64,000 nt of DNA from Streptococcus parasanguinis CC87K. GTDB taxonomy: Bacteria > Bacillota > Bacilli > Lactobacillales > Streptococcaceae. The position numbers and the translations under genes are program-made. The notes below the pieces were generated by a model. It ran no database searches. It was not told the DNA's origin and saw nothing but the letters and a program-made list of their open reading frames with translations. Location: the NCBI RefSeq assembly GCF_000507765.1, contig NZ_KI669403.1:1-64000 (forward strand). The letters run 5' to 3'. Shown piece after piece: positions 37,219 to 45,868 of the stretch. Within the stretch, counting starts at the first letter, position 1. Each line of letters starts with the position of its first letter.

Positions 37219-37908
37219 TTATACCAACACTAATTTCTTGCCTTTTTTCTTGAATTCCATCACCACTTCTGGCTGCCCTGATATCTGGTAAGTCGCGCGA
37301 TAGCCCATTCCGCCATCTGGCATTTCCCCCCAGACCAAGCGTTGAGGATTTCCTAGTTGCTGAATAAGCTGGGCGAATTCTGTACCTTTTTTCTCTTTTT
37401 CAGTAGTGATTTCTTTCTCACTGATTGTCTTCTCTTTTGCGTCCAACAAATTCGTCGCATCCACTGTCGTCAAGCGATACCCCTGGTCTTGCTCTTGTTC
37501 AAACCACAAGGTCACACTTTTCTTGCCCTGATCGGTTTGCTTAGCCGCATAGGTTAAAACGAGAACGGTTTTATCCCCTTGGGCTGTCTTAGTGTAGCGA
37601 ACTTTTTGAGCTTTTCCCCATTCCGTCACAACTGTTTCCAAGCGGGTTCCTGGTTGCTGACTCTGCTTGAGACGAACTTTTAAATTCGCCACAGCTTCGA
37701 TGGTCCATTTAAACTGTTTGATTTCTTGTTCCTTGCTGACCAAATTCTTGTAATCCTTTGGCTGGAAATGAGTCAGTGTTTGGTCCTCCTTGGTATCGGT
37801 TCCCTGCTCCTGCACCTGGATGCTTGCAATCGCAAGTAAGAGTCCTAAAACAAAACACAAAAACGGCAGCAAGAGTTCTTTTCGATTCTTTTTCATCCAC
37901 TCGATCAT
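37219..37908 (-). CDS. Membrane-anchored protein of a local five-member family (3)
   Basis: A 229-residue protein from the ATG at 37908, eight bases after AAGGGG; a GTG at 37917 that overlaps the upstream stop lies directly on the ribosome site and is less likely. One N-terminal membrane helix (LLPFLCFVLGLLLAIA) precedes two modules; the second contains FAQLIQQLGNPQRLVWGE, the same pattern as its neighbours. Function unknown. Confidence 0.7.
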   Translation of the reverse strand: MIEWMKKNRKELLLPFLCFVLGLLLAIASIQVQEQGTDTKEDQTLTHFQPKDYKNLVSKEQEIKQFKWTIEAVANLKVRLKQSQQPGTRLETVVTEWGKAQKVRYTKTAQGDKTVLVLTYAAKQTDQGKKSVTLWFEQEQDQGYRLTTVDATNLLDAKEKTISEKEITTEKEKKGTEFAQLIQQLGNPQRLVWGEMPDGGMGYRATYQISGQPEVVMEFKKKGKKLVLV

Positions 37909-37913
37909 CTGCT

Positions 37914-38621
37914 TCACCCCTTCTTCGTCAAACGATACTGACCAGTCTGTTCGCGTTCAAAGGTCAAAGAGACCAGTCCATCTGTCACCTGATAAGACAA
38001 GGCTAAGACTTGCTTGTCCTTTGCAGAGGTCAAACTAAGAGAATTGGGAAGACCTGATTTTTTCAAGACATCTTCTACTGCTGTCCCCTTTTCATTTTTT
38101 CCATCTAGCGTCTGATAGCCTGTAAAATCTGCCAATTTTAAGTTCTTTTTGCTCTGATAATGAGCCGACTTGGGCGCAAAGCCTTGAATCGAGCTCAAAT
38201 AAAAGGTATCATCCTGCTTTTGAAATTCTATGGTATAAGGATGAATCCCCTGCACAGGAGCCCCATAGCCTAGCTGGACTTGCGCTCCAAAACTCGTATC
38301 TTCTTGTGTAAAACTCGCTGCTTTTCCAAATTTTTTGACGAATGCAGACAAAGTCACCCAACTTTTTTGTACCTTTCCTTCTCCCCTTGCAAGGTCCAAT
38401 GACAACAAGTCTTCTAAAGCCGGCTCTTTGGAAGAAGACGCAACAAATTGCTGGCTGTCTTCTTGCATGCGAGACAAACTCAACAAGCGATCTTTGGGCA
38501 AGGTTTTCACTGGATGAATCATAAACACCAAGCAAACACCAACCATAAAAGCCAGCAAAGCACTTGCAGCTTTTTGGAGGATCCGCTTATGATGTTCTAT
38601 CCACTGTTTCAATTCTTCCAT
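37914..38621 (-). CDS. Membrane-anchored protein of a local five-member family (4)
   Basis: A 235-residue protein with a single N-terminal membrane helix (ASALLAFMVGVCLVFMI) and two extracellular modules (FVKKFGKAASF and AVEDVLKKSGLPNSLS). It ends a few bases from the start of gene 3, so the two are co-translated. Function unknown. Confidence 0.7.
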   Translation of the reverse strand: MEELKQWIEHHKRILQKAASALLAFMVGVCLVFMIHPVKTLPKDRLLSLSRMQEDSQQFVASSSKEPALEDLLSLDLARGEGKVQKSWVTLSAFVKKFGKAASFTQEDTSFGAQVQLGYGAPVQGIHPYTIEFQKQDDTFYLSSIQGFAPKSAHYQSKKNLKLADFTGYQTLDGKNEKGTAVEDVLKKSGLPNSLSLTSAKDKQVLALSYQVTDGLVSLTFEREQTGQYRLTKKG

Positions 38622-38690
38622 CCTTCATGCTCTTTCTATTCAAACTCTTTCTATTGTATAGAAAATTAGCGTATTTGTCTCGTCTTATCC

Positions 38691-38715
38691 CAAAAAAGAG
38701 GCGCTTGCCTCTTTC
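38691..38715 (-). terminator. Terminator of the 38730-39818 gene
   Basis: Stem AGAGGC/GCCTCT then TTTTTT on the minus strand. Confidence 0.75.
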
Positions 38716-38729
38716 TTTTATTCAGTGAT

Positions 38730-39818
38730 TTAGTAGCTGTCTTTACTGCTCAAGAGAAAATCTCCATTTTCTTGGCGAATAAAGGTCAAATCTACATAGT
38801 CCCCGTTTTTCTTTTGGAAGTCCATGACCAATTCTATCTTGTCTGAATCATCAGATGAACTCACCGTCAGATTGACTGCATCACCGTATTTTTTTAAAAG
38901 CTCTTTGTAAGAGGTCCCTCCAGCACCGGTCTCACTATCTCCAACCTTGAACCCATCTGCGAAGTTATCCTCGACGCTAAGATTTTTCCCAAATTGATTA
39001 AATTCAAATTTGACAAGCTGAAATTCTTTTCCTTTCTTAGAGTAGGTCGCTTTGACCTCTTTATTATAAGAGTTATCATCCCAGAATAATTTCAATTCTC
39101 CACTATCAAATTGAACAGAACTAGCCTTTCCATAAGCGTCGACCATTTCCTCAGGACTCTCCCCATCATCCTTTCCAGTCAAAAATTGAAGTTGCTCGAT
39201 ATCAGACTGCTCCCAGCTAAAATCGGCTTCCGCATCTTCTGCGGTCAACTGGTCCAAATCAATATTGGATGAAGAACCAGACTGGTTGCCTGACCAAGAA
39301 GTGTGCTTTCTAGATGGTGACGTGCTAGGGCTGGCATGACCAATTAAATAGCCGCTGACACCACCGATAAGAAGCCCAACTAAAATCCCAAGGGCAAAAC
39401 GAATCGCCTTCTTGTCTGCAGTATCCATCGGTCTTCCAACAGGAGAAAGAGGAGCTTGTGGAATAGGTGTCTCAGGAACAGGCACTGTTTGCGGACCAAT
39501 TGGTTCAGCTGCCATGTTTTGAGGAGCTTGAGGTGCAGGCTGGAATGGAGGAGTCGGTTGGGGAGCAGCAACTACATCCGAATGTTCTCCAACAGTTGCT
39601 TCATCCACCTTTGGAAGCTCCACCGTTTCTGAAATAACTGACTCGTCTGCCTCTTCTTTCATTACTTCTGTCTCCGTTACTGAAAGGCCACTAGCTTCTG
39701 GAACGACCAAGTCTTTAGCTTCTTCTTTCGGGACAAAGGCTGGCGCAGCCACATCAAATTGAGGCGTACCCTCTACGGGAGTCTGTTTCATAAATTGTTC
39801 TTGATCTTTCTCTGACAT
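38730..39818 (-). CDS. Membrane-anchored protein of a local five-member family (5)
   Basis: A 362-residue protein with an acidic, Pro-rich cytoplasmic N-terminus (to about 135), one helix (FALGILVGLLIGGVSGYLIG near 142), a Ser-rich linker and two extracellular modules (SPEEMVDAYGKASSVQF and SYKELLKKYGDAVNLTV). Layout matches genes 1 and 2. It has its own terminator, so it forms a separate unit at the head of the cluster. RBS AAAGGAGAA. Function unknown. Confidence 0.75.
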   Translation of the reverse strand: MSEKDQEQFMKQTPVEGTPQFDVAAPAFVPKEEAKDLVVPEASGLSVTETEVMKEEADESVISETVELPKVDEATVGEHSDVVAAPQPTPPFQPAPQAPQNMAAEPIGPQTVPVPETPIPQAPLSPVGRPMDTADKKAIRFALGILVGLLIGGVSGYLIGHASPSTSPSRKHTSWSGNQSGSSSNIDLDQLTAEDAEADFSWEQSDIEQLQFLTGKDDGESPEEMVDAYGKASSVQFDSGELKLFWDDNSYNKEVKATYSKKGKEFQLVKFEFNQFGKNLSVEDNFADGFKVGDSETGAGGTSYKELLKKYGDAVNLTVSSSDDSDKIELVMDFQKKNGDYVDLTFIRQENGDFLLSSKDSY

Positions 39819-40056
39819 TTTGAATTCTCCTTTTTATTCTTCTCTTCTACTATAACATAAAACCAAGCAGGGACCAACTCCTGTCTTGATAGACTAAAAA
39901 AGATCGGAGAGATATCCGACCTTTTAGACACTGATCTTAAAATTTCTTGCGAAAGGCGACAATTGCAATTAGATTACCGTATGATCGAGAAATATAACTA
40001 GATCGTATTTTTATAATTGATTCTAAGGGACAAAAATATAAATTTGTTTAGCAAGT

Positions 40057-40086
40057 AAAAAAACGACCTCTGGCGAGATCGTTTTG
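40057..40086 (-). terminator. Terminator of pgi
   Basis: Stem AACGAT/GTCGTT around CTC/GAG, followed by TTTTTTTA on the minus strand. Confidence 0.7.
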
Positions 40087-40094
40087 TCTATTGA

Positions 40095-41444
40095 TTAAAG
40101 ACGAGCGTTGAGTTCTGCTCCAAGTTCTTCAAATCCTGGTTTACCAAGAAGGGCAAACATATTTTTCTTGTAGGCTTCAACACCTGGTTGGTCAAATGGG
40201 TTAATCGCGTTCAAGTAACCTGAAAGGGCGATCGCCAATTCGAAGAAGTAGATGGCATAACCAAGAGTGAAGGCATCTTGCTCAGGAAGAGTTACGTACA
40301 TGTTTGGTACATCACCGTCTGTGTGGGCAAGAAGAACACCGTCAGTTGCTTTTTTGTTTACGAAGTCAACGTCTTTTCCTTGAAGGTATCCAAGTCCGTC
40401 AAGGTCTTCTTCCAAAGTAGGGATAATCAAGTTCTTACGAGGTTTGTCAACGCGGACAACTGTTTCAAACATGATACGAGTTCCTTCTTGGATAAATTGA
40501 CCCAATGAGTGCAAGTCAGTTGAGAAGTTAGCTGAAGTTGGGTAGATCCCTTTTTGGTCTTTCCCCTCTGACTCACCAGCCAATTGTTTCCACCATTCTG
40601 AGAAGTATTGAAGTGATGGCTCGTAGTTTACCAAAATTTCAGTTGCATATCCTTTACGGTAAAGGATGTTACGAACAGCTGCATATTGGTAAGCTTCGTT
40701 TTCAGAAAGTTTGTCTGAAGTGTAGTCTTTACGGGCAGCATTCGCACCTTCCATAAGGGCTTTGATATCTGCACCTGATGCAGCAATTGGAAGCAATCCA
40801 ACTGGTGTCAAGACTGAGAAGCGTCCACCGATATCATCTGGAACTACAAATGTTTCCCAACCATTGGCATCTGCTTCCACTTTTACAGCACCTTTGGCAC
40901 GGTCAGTTGTTGCGTAGATCCGTTTGTTAGCTTCTTCTTGGCCGTATTTCTTCACCAAGAGTTCTTTGAAGACACGGAAAGCGATCGCTGGTTCAGTTGT
41001 TGTACCTGATTTAGAAATCACATTGACTGAGAAGTCTTTGTCTGCTACGTACTCTACCAAGTCAGCAAGGTAAGTTGATGAGATTGAGTTTCCAGCGTAA
41101 AGGATTTGTGGCGCTTTGCGTTCTTCTTTGGTTTGCAAGTTTGCAAAGTGGTGGTTCAAGAAGTCAATCGCTGCTTTCGCACCAAGGTATGATCCACCGA
41201 TACCGATAACGACCAAAATATCGCTGTCTGATTTGATTTGTTCAGCAGCTTTCAAGATGCGGTCAAATTCTTCACGGTCATAATTTTCAGGAAGGTCCAA
41301 CCAACCTAGGAAGTCACTACCAGCACCTGTTCCTTTACGGATCAATTCATCAGCTGCAGTCACTTGTGGTTGCATGTATTCCACTTCATGTGGGGCAACA
41401 AATTTACCCAAAACTTTTGAGTAGTCAAATTTAATATGAGACAT
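40095..41444 (-). CDS. pgi: Glucose-6-phosphate isomerase
   Basis: A 449-residue glycolytic enzyme interconverting glucose-6-phosphate and fructose-6-phosphate. Signatures are [13 protein letters not shown] near residue 80, the SIS segment [10 protein letters not shown] near 145 and the catalytic Glu region [16 protein letters not shown] near 300. RBS GGAGG. Monocistronic, with a clear promoter and two upstream cre-like sites. Confidence 0.97.
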   Translation of the reverse strand: MSHIKFDYSKVLGKFVAPHEVEYMQPQVTAADELIRKGTGAGSDFLGWLDLPENYDREEFDRILKAAEQIKSDSDILVVIGIGGSYLGAKAAIDFLNHHFANLQTKEERKAPQILYAGNSISSTYLADLVEYVADKDFSVNVISKSGTTTEPAIAFRVFKELLVKKYGQEEANKRIYATTDRAKGAVKVEADANGWETFVVPDDIGGRFSVLTPVGLLPIAASGADIKALMEGANAARKDYTSDKLSENEAYQYAAVRNILYRKGYATEILVNYEPSLQYFSEWWKQLAGESEGKDQKGIYPTSANFSTDLHSLGQFIQEGTRIMFETVVRVDKPRKNLIIPTLEEDLDGLGYLQGKDVDFVNKKATDGVLLAHTDGDVPNMYVTLPEQDAFTLGYAIYFFELAIALSGYLNAINPFDQPGVEAYKKNMFALLGKPGFEELGAELNARL

Positions 41445-41472
41445 GTTATTCCTCCAAATTTTGTTCTTCTAT

Positions 41473-41501
41473 ATGATATCGCTTTACACGGATTTAATCA
41501 A
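41473..41501 (-). promoter_or_regulatory. Promoter of pgi
   Basis: TTGATT, 17-bp spacer, TATCAT on the minus strand, 30 bases before the ATG. Confidence 0.7.
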
Positions 41502-41514
41502 GGGAAACCAATCT

Positions 41515-41529
41515 ATAAAACGTTTTCAT
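41515..41529. promoter_or_regulatory. cre-like site 1 upstream of pgi
   Basis: ATGAAAACGTTTTAT on the minus strand differs from the CcpA consensus at one defined position; it lies just upstream of the -35. Confidence 0.5.
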
Positions 41530-41571
41530 TTGCTAATTTTTTTATTTTCACAAATCAAGCAACGACGCAAT

Positions 41572-41586
41572 AGCAATCGTTTGCAT
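41572..41586. promoter_or_regulatory. cre-like site 2 upstream of pgi
   Basis: ATGCAAACGATTGCT on the minus strand matches WTGNAANCGNWNNCW fully, about 70 bases upstream of the -35. Confidence 0.6.
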
Positions 41587-41695
41587 ATTTGCACTATTTT
41601 TGGCTAGAAAATCAAAAAAAGAAGCTTCTCACGAAACTCTATTTTTTCTCTTTTATTCTTTGGATATCAAAGTCATTTCTACATGACTCTGGTGA

Positions 41696-42168
41696 GCTAT
41701 AGCCCTCACGTCGCTTCGCTCCTCAGGGTCAATATCTCTATGCTCGGTTGCGCCTTATAGGCTAATTTCATGTTACGCTATAGCCCTCACGTCGCTTCGC
41801 TCCTCAGGATCAATATCTCTAAACTCGGTTGCGCCTTACAGGCTAATTTCATGTTACGCTATAGCCCTCACGTCGCTTCGCTCCTCAGGGTCAATATCTC
41901 TATGCTCGGTTGCGCCTTATAGGCTAATTTCATGTTACGCTATAGCCCTCACGTCGCTTCGCTCCTCAGGATCAATATCTCTAAACTCGGTTGCGCCTTA
42001 CAGGCTAATTTCATGTTACGCTATAGCCCTCACGTCGCTTCGCTCCTCAGGATCAATATCTCTAAGCTCGGTTGCGCCTTATAGGCTAATTTCATGTTAC
42101 GCTATAGCCCTCACGTCGCTTCGCTCCTCAGGATCAATATCTCTAAGTTCGGTTGCGCCTTACAGGCT
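41696..42168. repeat. Six-unit tandem array, 81-bp period
   Basis: Units begin at 41701, 41782, 41863, 41944, 42025 and 42106, exactly 81 bases apart. Each holds GCCCTCACGTCGCTTCGCTC and a palindrome like GCCTTATAGGC. Units 1 and 3 share one set of variants, 2 and 4 another, so a 162-bp dimer was duplicated. No ORF crosses the array. It ends beside the SRP RNA gene. Confidence 0.92.
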
Positions 42169-42183
42169 TACCTCACTAAGAGC

Positions 42184-42268
42184 TATAGAAAAAGAGCACA
42201 CAGTTCACCTCGCTTAGGGCTGCTGGATTCCTCCCCTGACCCGCTTCACGCAGAACTGTTGCTCCACT
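42184..42268 (-). ncRNA. ffs: Signal recognition particle RNA (small bacterial 4.5S/scRNA)
   Basis: The minus strand contains the conserved apical domain GGTCAGGGGAGGAATCCAGC followed by AGCCC, and flanking arms that pair (AGCAACAGTTC with GAACTGTGTGCT). A -10 TATACT lies at 42273-42278 and a short T tract follows. SRP RNA binds Ffh to target membrane proteins. It is downstream of tadA. Confidence 0.9.
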
Positions 42269-42308
42269 AATTAGTATAACACAAACTTTCTTTTTTGGCT
42301 AATTTTCT

Positions 42309-42776
42309 TTACTTTTTCCTGCGATTTCTGAAAAAGTTCTGCATAATCGCCGCACATTCTTCTTCTAAAAGGCCGCTTTCAACCTCTACGCGATGATTCA
42401 ACCGCTCATCCGTCAGGATATCGTAGAGACTGCCCCCAGCACCGAATTTCTGGTTTTTCGCCCCATAGATTACCTTGGGAATGCGAGCCAGACCGATGGC
42501 GCCACTGCACATGACACAGGGCTCAATCGTGACAAAAAGCGTCGTATCCAGCAGGCGCCAGCTATTTTCACGCTGATTGGCCTCCTCGATCGCCATGATT
42601 TCCGCATGCATGACCGCCCGCTGCAGCTCCTCACGCGCATTATGTCCACGCCCGATAATCTGACCATCCTTGACCAAGACACAGCCAATCGGTATTTCAT
42701 CATTGGCGAGGGCAATCTCCGCCTCCTTCAGGGCTTCCCTCATAAACATCGCTTTTTCCTCTATCGTGTAGTCCAT
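42309..42776 (-). CDS. tadA: tRNA-specific adenosine deaminase
   Basis: A 155-residue deaminase that makes inosine at the wobble position of tRNA-Arg(ACG). Zinc motifs are HAEIMA near residue 54 and PCVMCSGA near 85. The ATG at 42776 gives the family start MDYTIEEK and follows GGAAG; an upstream ATG in the same frame adds an unconserved basic stretch. In pneumococcus tadA neighbours purA and dut; here other material intervenes. Confidence 0.95.
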   Translation of the reverse strand: MDYTIEEKAMFMREALKEAEIALANDEIPIGCVLVKDGQIIGRGHNAREELQRAVMHAEIMAIEEANQRENSWRLLDTTLFVTIEPCVMCSGAIGLARIPKVIYGAKNQKFGAGGSLYDILTDERLNHRVEVESGLLEEECAAIMQNFFRNRRKK

Positions 42777-42835
42777 CTCTTCCTTCTTCCTTTTAGTTTC
42801 TTTGTTCATTATACCATAGGCAGCTTACGACTCAC

Positions 42836-42924
42836 AAAAAAAGCCGCCGATTGGGCGACTCTTATGGGAGATTATTATGAAAAAGTTTAGGAGGTTTAAA
42901 CAAAGTTAGGAGGTCTTTGTTTAT
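42836..42924 (-). ncRNA. CiaR-dependent small RNA (csRNA)
   Basis: An approximately 85-nt transcript ending in a terminator (AGTCGCCCAATCGGCGGCT then T7). It carries two unpaired-looking anti-Shine-Dalgarno segments, GACCTCCTAAC and AACCTCCTAAAC, followed by CATAAT that can pair with start regions. This is the anatomy of streptococcal csRNAs, which repress translation initiation of targets such as comC. The promoter carries a CiaR box. The opposite strand contains a false short ORF. No protein gene exists in 42777-43078. Confidence 0.8.
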
Positions 42925-42930
42925 GCTTCT

Positions 42931-42963
42931 AGTATAGCTGGCCTATCTTAAATAAAGCTTAAG
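42931..42963 (-). promoter_or_regulatory. CiaR box and promoter of the csRNA
   Basis: Direct repeat CTTAAG-CTTTA-TTTAAG at 42947-42963, matching NTTAAG-N5-WTTAAG, lies ten bases before a -10 TATACT at 42931-42936. That spacing is the one used by CiaR-activated promoters. Confidence 0.8.
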
Positions 42964-43078
42964 TTCTCTGAGTATTGATGATTTTGGAAATATCACCACT
43001 TAGAATCTCAAAAATATCTGACAAATTGCTGGCTTACTACTATCCGCTTTGTCGCAGAACCAACTATTGTGGCATCGC

Positions 43079-44665
43079 TCATCCTTTACGTAACTCAAGG
43101 ATTTGGTCATAGCGCTCTTCTTCATCAATATGATGGGCTATTTCTAGTACCGTGATCGGCAAAGAAAAGATTAGGTCTCTAACCAGACGACTATTTTTTT
43201 CGTCCAAAGCTGATGTCACTTCGTCCGCTAATAAAATATCCTTCTCGCGTAAGAGAAAACGAGCCAACTCTAATCTGACACGCTGACCTCCTGAAATGTT
43301 TTCACCATTATTATGAATTTCTACATTCAAAATATCCTGAAATTCATCTATTAAGCCAACTCGGTCCAATACCTCCAATAATTCATGGTCCTGAAAAGGC
43401 TGACCAAAAGTTAGATTATAGCGGATAGTATCGTTAAACAGGAAGGGATGCTGGCTAATTAAACCGATATTCCCTTGGAAATGACTCGTTATTTGATTTC
43501 CATCATACTGAACGAAAATGTCACCCTCATCACATACTTCTTCTCCTAAAATCAAGCGAAAAAGAGTCGTCTTTCCAGACCCGCTCGGTCCTTTGATTAA
43601 GACCTTCTGACCTACTGAAATCGTCGCCGTCAAATCAGAAAAAAGCTGACGTTCAGCAAAACTTTTTGAAATATGATTTAAGCGCAACGATTCGAGATTT
43701 TCAACAAATTGATCCTTTGTCTCTTCGAAATCAGGTTCTTCCTCGATAATCTTAAACAGGCGGTTCGCAGTCGGCAAGGCACCTTGGAGATTGGCTGCAC
43801 TGTACATCAGAGTTTGGATCGGTTCTACCAGCATCCCCGCAGCAACATACATAGAGATGAGGCTTGTAATAGAAATAGAATTTCCCTGTAAACTCAAATA
43901 AAAGCCTAAAGCAAGAGGAACAACCTGACTAAAAAAGACCATAAATCCATTAAAGAAAAAAATAATATTATGTGTGAAACAAAATCTTTGGATGGCTTTT
44001 TGATATTCTCCGTTTAAATCATTCACGCGCTCTTCATTCAGCCTCATGGCCTGATTAATCCGTAAGGTTTGGCTGCCTTGCATACTATCCGAGACAAGCC
44101 CATGTAATTTCGTTCTAAGCTTGGACCAGCTGTCTCCCGAATCTTGTAAACGACGATTCATGATGAACTGAGGAATAGGTCTCATAATCGTAAAAATGAC
44201 AAAAATAAGTCCTAAGAGAAAATTTTGTGAAACAATATAAATGGCTGTAACAAGGGCGACAAATCCCCAACTCACCATAACATTTATATTTTCCAAATAA
44301 TTATCGCCCACATATTCCATATCTTGAGTTAGCAGACTAACTTTTTCATCATTGGAAAATTTAGGATTCAATATGACTTTCTTAAATAAAAGGGCACGGA
44401 CACTTTTGTTGATTTCTCTTCGGAATATATTGTGCGAATAGTTTGAAAACAGCATCAGACTATAAATAACAAGATAGACAGACAAACCAAATAAAACAAA
44501 ATTGAGAATTTTTCCATAAGAAAGGCCGTCTTGATCTAACTTCAAGGCCTTCGTTAAAATCAGAGGTTGCGCCAACACCAAACCACTATTCACAATACGC
44601 CCTAAAAAAATAGGAAAAAGATACTTCTTATCAATGTACTTATAAATATTTCTCATAATTATCAT
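43079..44665 (-). CDS. ABC exporter, fused membrane and ATPase domains, of a peptide locus
   Basis: A 528-residue half-transporter with about six membrane helices in residues 1-300 and an ATPase domain from about 330. Walker A is GPSGSGKTTLF near 355, signature ISGGQRVRLELARFLL near 450 and Walker B DILLADEVTSALD near 473. It has no C39 peptidase domain. Upstream lie a short Cys-containing peptide and a radical-SAM fragment, so it probably exported a modified peptide. ATG choice between 44665 and 44656 is uncertain. The region is visibly more AT-rich than its neighbours. Confidence 0.85.
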   Translation of the reverse strand: MIIMRNIYKYIDKKYLFPIFLGRIVNSGLVLAQPLILTKALKLDQDGLSYGKILNFVLFGLSVYLVIYSLMLFSNYSHNIFRREINKSVRALLFKKVILNPKFSNDEKVSLLTQDMEYVGDNYLENINVMVSWGFVALVTAIYIVSQNFLLGLIFVIFTIMRPIPQFIMNRRLQDSGDSWSKLRTKLHGLVSDSMQGSQTLRINQAMRLNEERVNDLNGEYQKAIQRFCFTHNIIFFFNGFMVFFSQVVPLALGFYLSLQGNSISITSLISMYVAAGMLVEPIQTLMYSAANLQGALPTANRLFKIIEEEPDFEETKDQFVENLESLRLNHISKSFAERQLFSDLTATISVGQKVLIKGPSGSGKTTLFRLILGEEVCDEGDIFVQYDGNQITSHFQGNIGLISQHPFLFNDTIRYNLTFGQPFQDHELLEVLDRVGLIDEFQDILNVEIHNNGENISGGQRVRLELARFLLREKDILLADEVTSALDEKNSRLVRDLIFSLPITVLEIAHHIDEEERYDQILELRKG

Positions 44666-44721
44666 CCATCAAAATAGAGGGCTAGCACAACCCTCTTCTC
44701 TAAATTTATTTAAAATCGTGA

Positions 44722-44793
44722 TTATTTACAATCACAATTATAGTTAAATACTCTAGGTTTAGCATTCATTTTGTCATCGAATTTGTTATTCAC
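44722..44793 (-). CDS. Short Cys-containing peptide, possible RiPP precursor
   Basis: A 23-codon ORF starting GTG at 44793, eight bases after the radical-SAM fragment stop and behind AAGG. It begins MNNKFDDK and ends NYNCDCK, so it contains an N-x-x-C motif near the C-terminus as in the NxxC class of streptococcal radical-SAM peptides. An internal ATG at 44769 would give 15 residues. In known loci the precursor precedes the radical-SAM gene, whereas here it follows it, so it could instead be the out-of-frame C-terminal end of a deleted maturase. Confidence 0.45.
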   Translation of the reverse strand: MNNKFDDKMNAKPRVFNYNCDCK

Positions 44794-44801
44794 TTTAACC
44801 T

Positions 44802-45080
44802 TCACCGAAAATTACAATCTCCATGTGTCAAAATTGTTAGTTCCAATAATTCAGCATCTGTATCGCTTATTTTAGATAGATACTTTTCGACCTCATACTC
44901 ACCCTCACTTAAATATTTATTTTTATCAAGATAAGCATGAAACTCTTTCCTAATCACATCATTGCTGTCGACTACTCTATTCAATTCATTCGTAAGAAAA
45001 AATGAATGATTGGTTTTAGTATTAAAATACAACGTACCATCATCAGTACTATATTTTAATATATATCGTGACAAATTCAT
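44802..45080 (-). pseudogene. Radical-SAM peptide maturase, N-terminal fragment
   Basis: A 92-residue ORF behind AGAGGTGATAAT. The sequence has the N-terminal (RRE-like) style of SPASM radical-SAM RiPP maturases and ends LTILTHGDCNFR followed by TGA, exactly where the CxxxCxxC iron-sulfur motif should begin (CNFRCKYC in relatives). Only the first Cys remains. The roughly 350-residue catalytic part is missing, so the enzyme is inactive. It lies upstream of the short peptide and the ABC exporter. Confidence 0.8.
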
Positions 45081-45198
45081 ATTATCACCTCTTAATCTGT
45101 GTGACTTAACCTACAGTAAGTATACACCGATAGAAATATTAAATAAAGCAATATTCAGCAGATTAGAAAAGTTCCAACTTTTAATATTTTGGAAAAGG

Positions 45199-45843
45199 TT
45201 ATCCTATAAAAGCTGCAATTTCGCCAACTTCTTGAGCAATATAGGTGGCGCCGGCTTCTTCCAATTCTTCCCTGCTTCCAAAGCCATAAAGGACACCGAT
45301 AGAATCAAGCTTTTGCGCTTGAGCGCCAAGCACATCGTGCTCCCTGTCTCCAATCATGATGGTATGCGCCAAATCTGTAATCCCATTTTGCTCCAAGGCA
45401 TACTGGATAACATCGCTTTTTTTACTACGTTTTCTATCCATGGTCGCACCAGCGACAAAGTCAAAATAATCATACAAACCAAAGTGTTTGAGAATTTGAA
45501 TGGAAAATTCTTCAGGCTTTGACGTAGCTACAATCAACTGTTTGCCAGCCTGCTTGAGAGAAGCCAGCAAGTCAGGAACGCCTAGATAGACCTCATTTTC
45601 ATAAAGGTCTTTTTCGGAAAAATACTCATGATAGTAGTCAATGGCCTTTAAACATTCTTCCTTAGAAAATCCATAAAAGCGCTCAAAAGACTCCTGCAAG
45701 GGCGGACCGATGAAAACTCTCAATGCTTTCTTGTCTGGCACTTGAATCCCATATTTTCCTAAGGCATAGGCCACCGAGTTGGTAATCCCTAGTTCTGAAT
45801 TGGTCAAGGTGCCGTCTAGGTCAAATAAAATCGTTTGATACAT
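45199..45843 (-). CDS. HAD-family hydrolase, phosphoglycolate-phosphatase-like
   Basis: A 214-residue HAD phosphatase. Motif I is LFDLDGTLTNS at residue 6, motif II is VATSKP near 107, and motif IV is MIGDREHDVLGA near 168; the helical cap after motif I places it in subfamily IA with Gph and PpaX. Substrate not determined. RBS AGAGGAAAA. A 175-bp repeat lies between it and purA. Confidence 0.9.
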   Translation of the reverse strand: MYQTILFDLDGTLTNSELGITNSVAYALGKYGIQVPDKKALRVFIGPPLQESFERFYGFSKEECLKAIDYYHEYFSEKDLYENEVYLGVPDLLASLKQAGKQLIVATSKPEEFSIQILKHFGLYDYFDFVAGATMDRKRSKKSDVIQYALEQNGITDLAHTIMIGDREHDVLGAQAQKLDSIGVLYGFGSREELEEAGATYIAQEVGEIAAFIG

Positions 45844-45868
45844 TTTTTCCTCTTTCTGCTTTCAAAAA

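Noticed and set aside
39896..39923. Second terminator-like hairpin downstream of pgi (GGTCGG/CCGATC then T6) as evidence for another small RNA
   Set aside because: No convincing promoter or CiaR box in the 130 bases before it; it may simply be a back-up terminator.
41696..42168. CRISPR-like array
   Set aside because: Units are contiguous 81-bp repeats with no unique spacers and no cas genes nearby.
42877..42909. Plus-strand ORF MKKFRRFKQS with good ribosome site
   Set aside because: Its AGGAGG words are the complement of the csRNA anti-Shine-Dalgarno segments, so the resemblance is explained.
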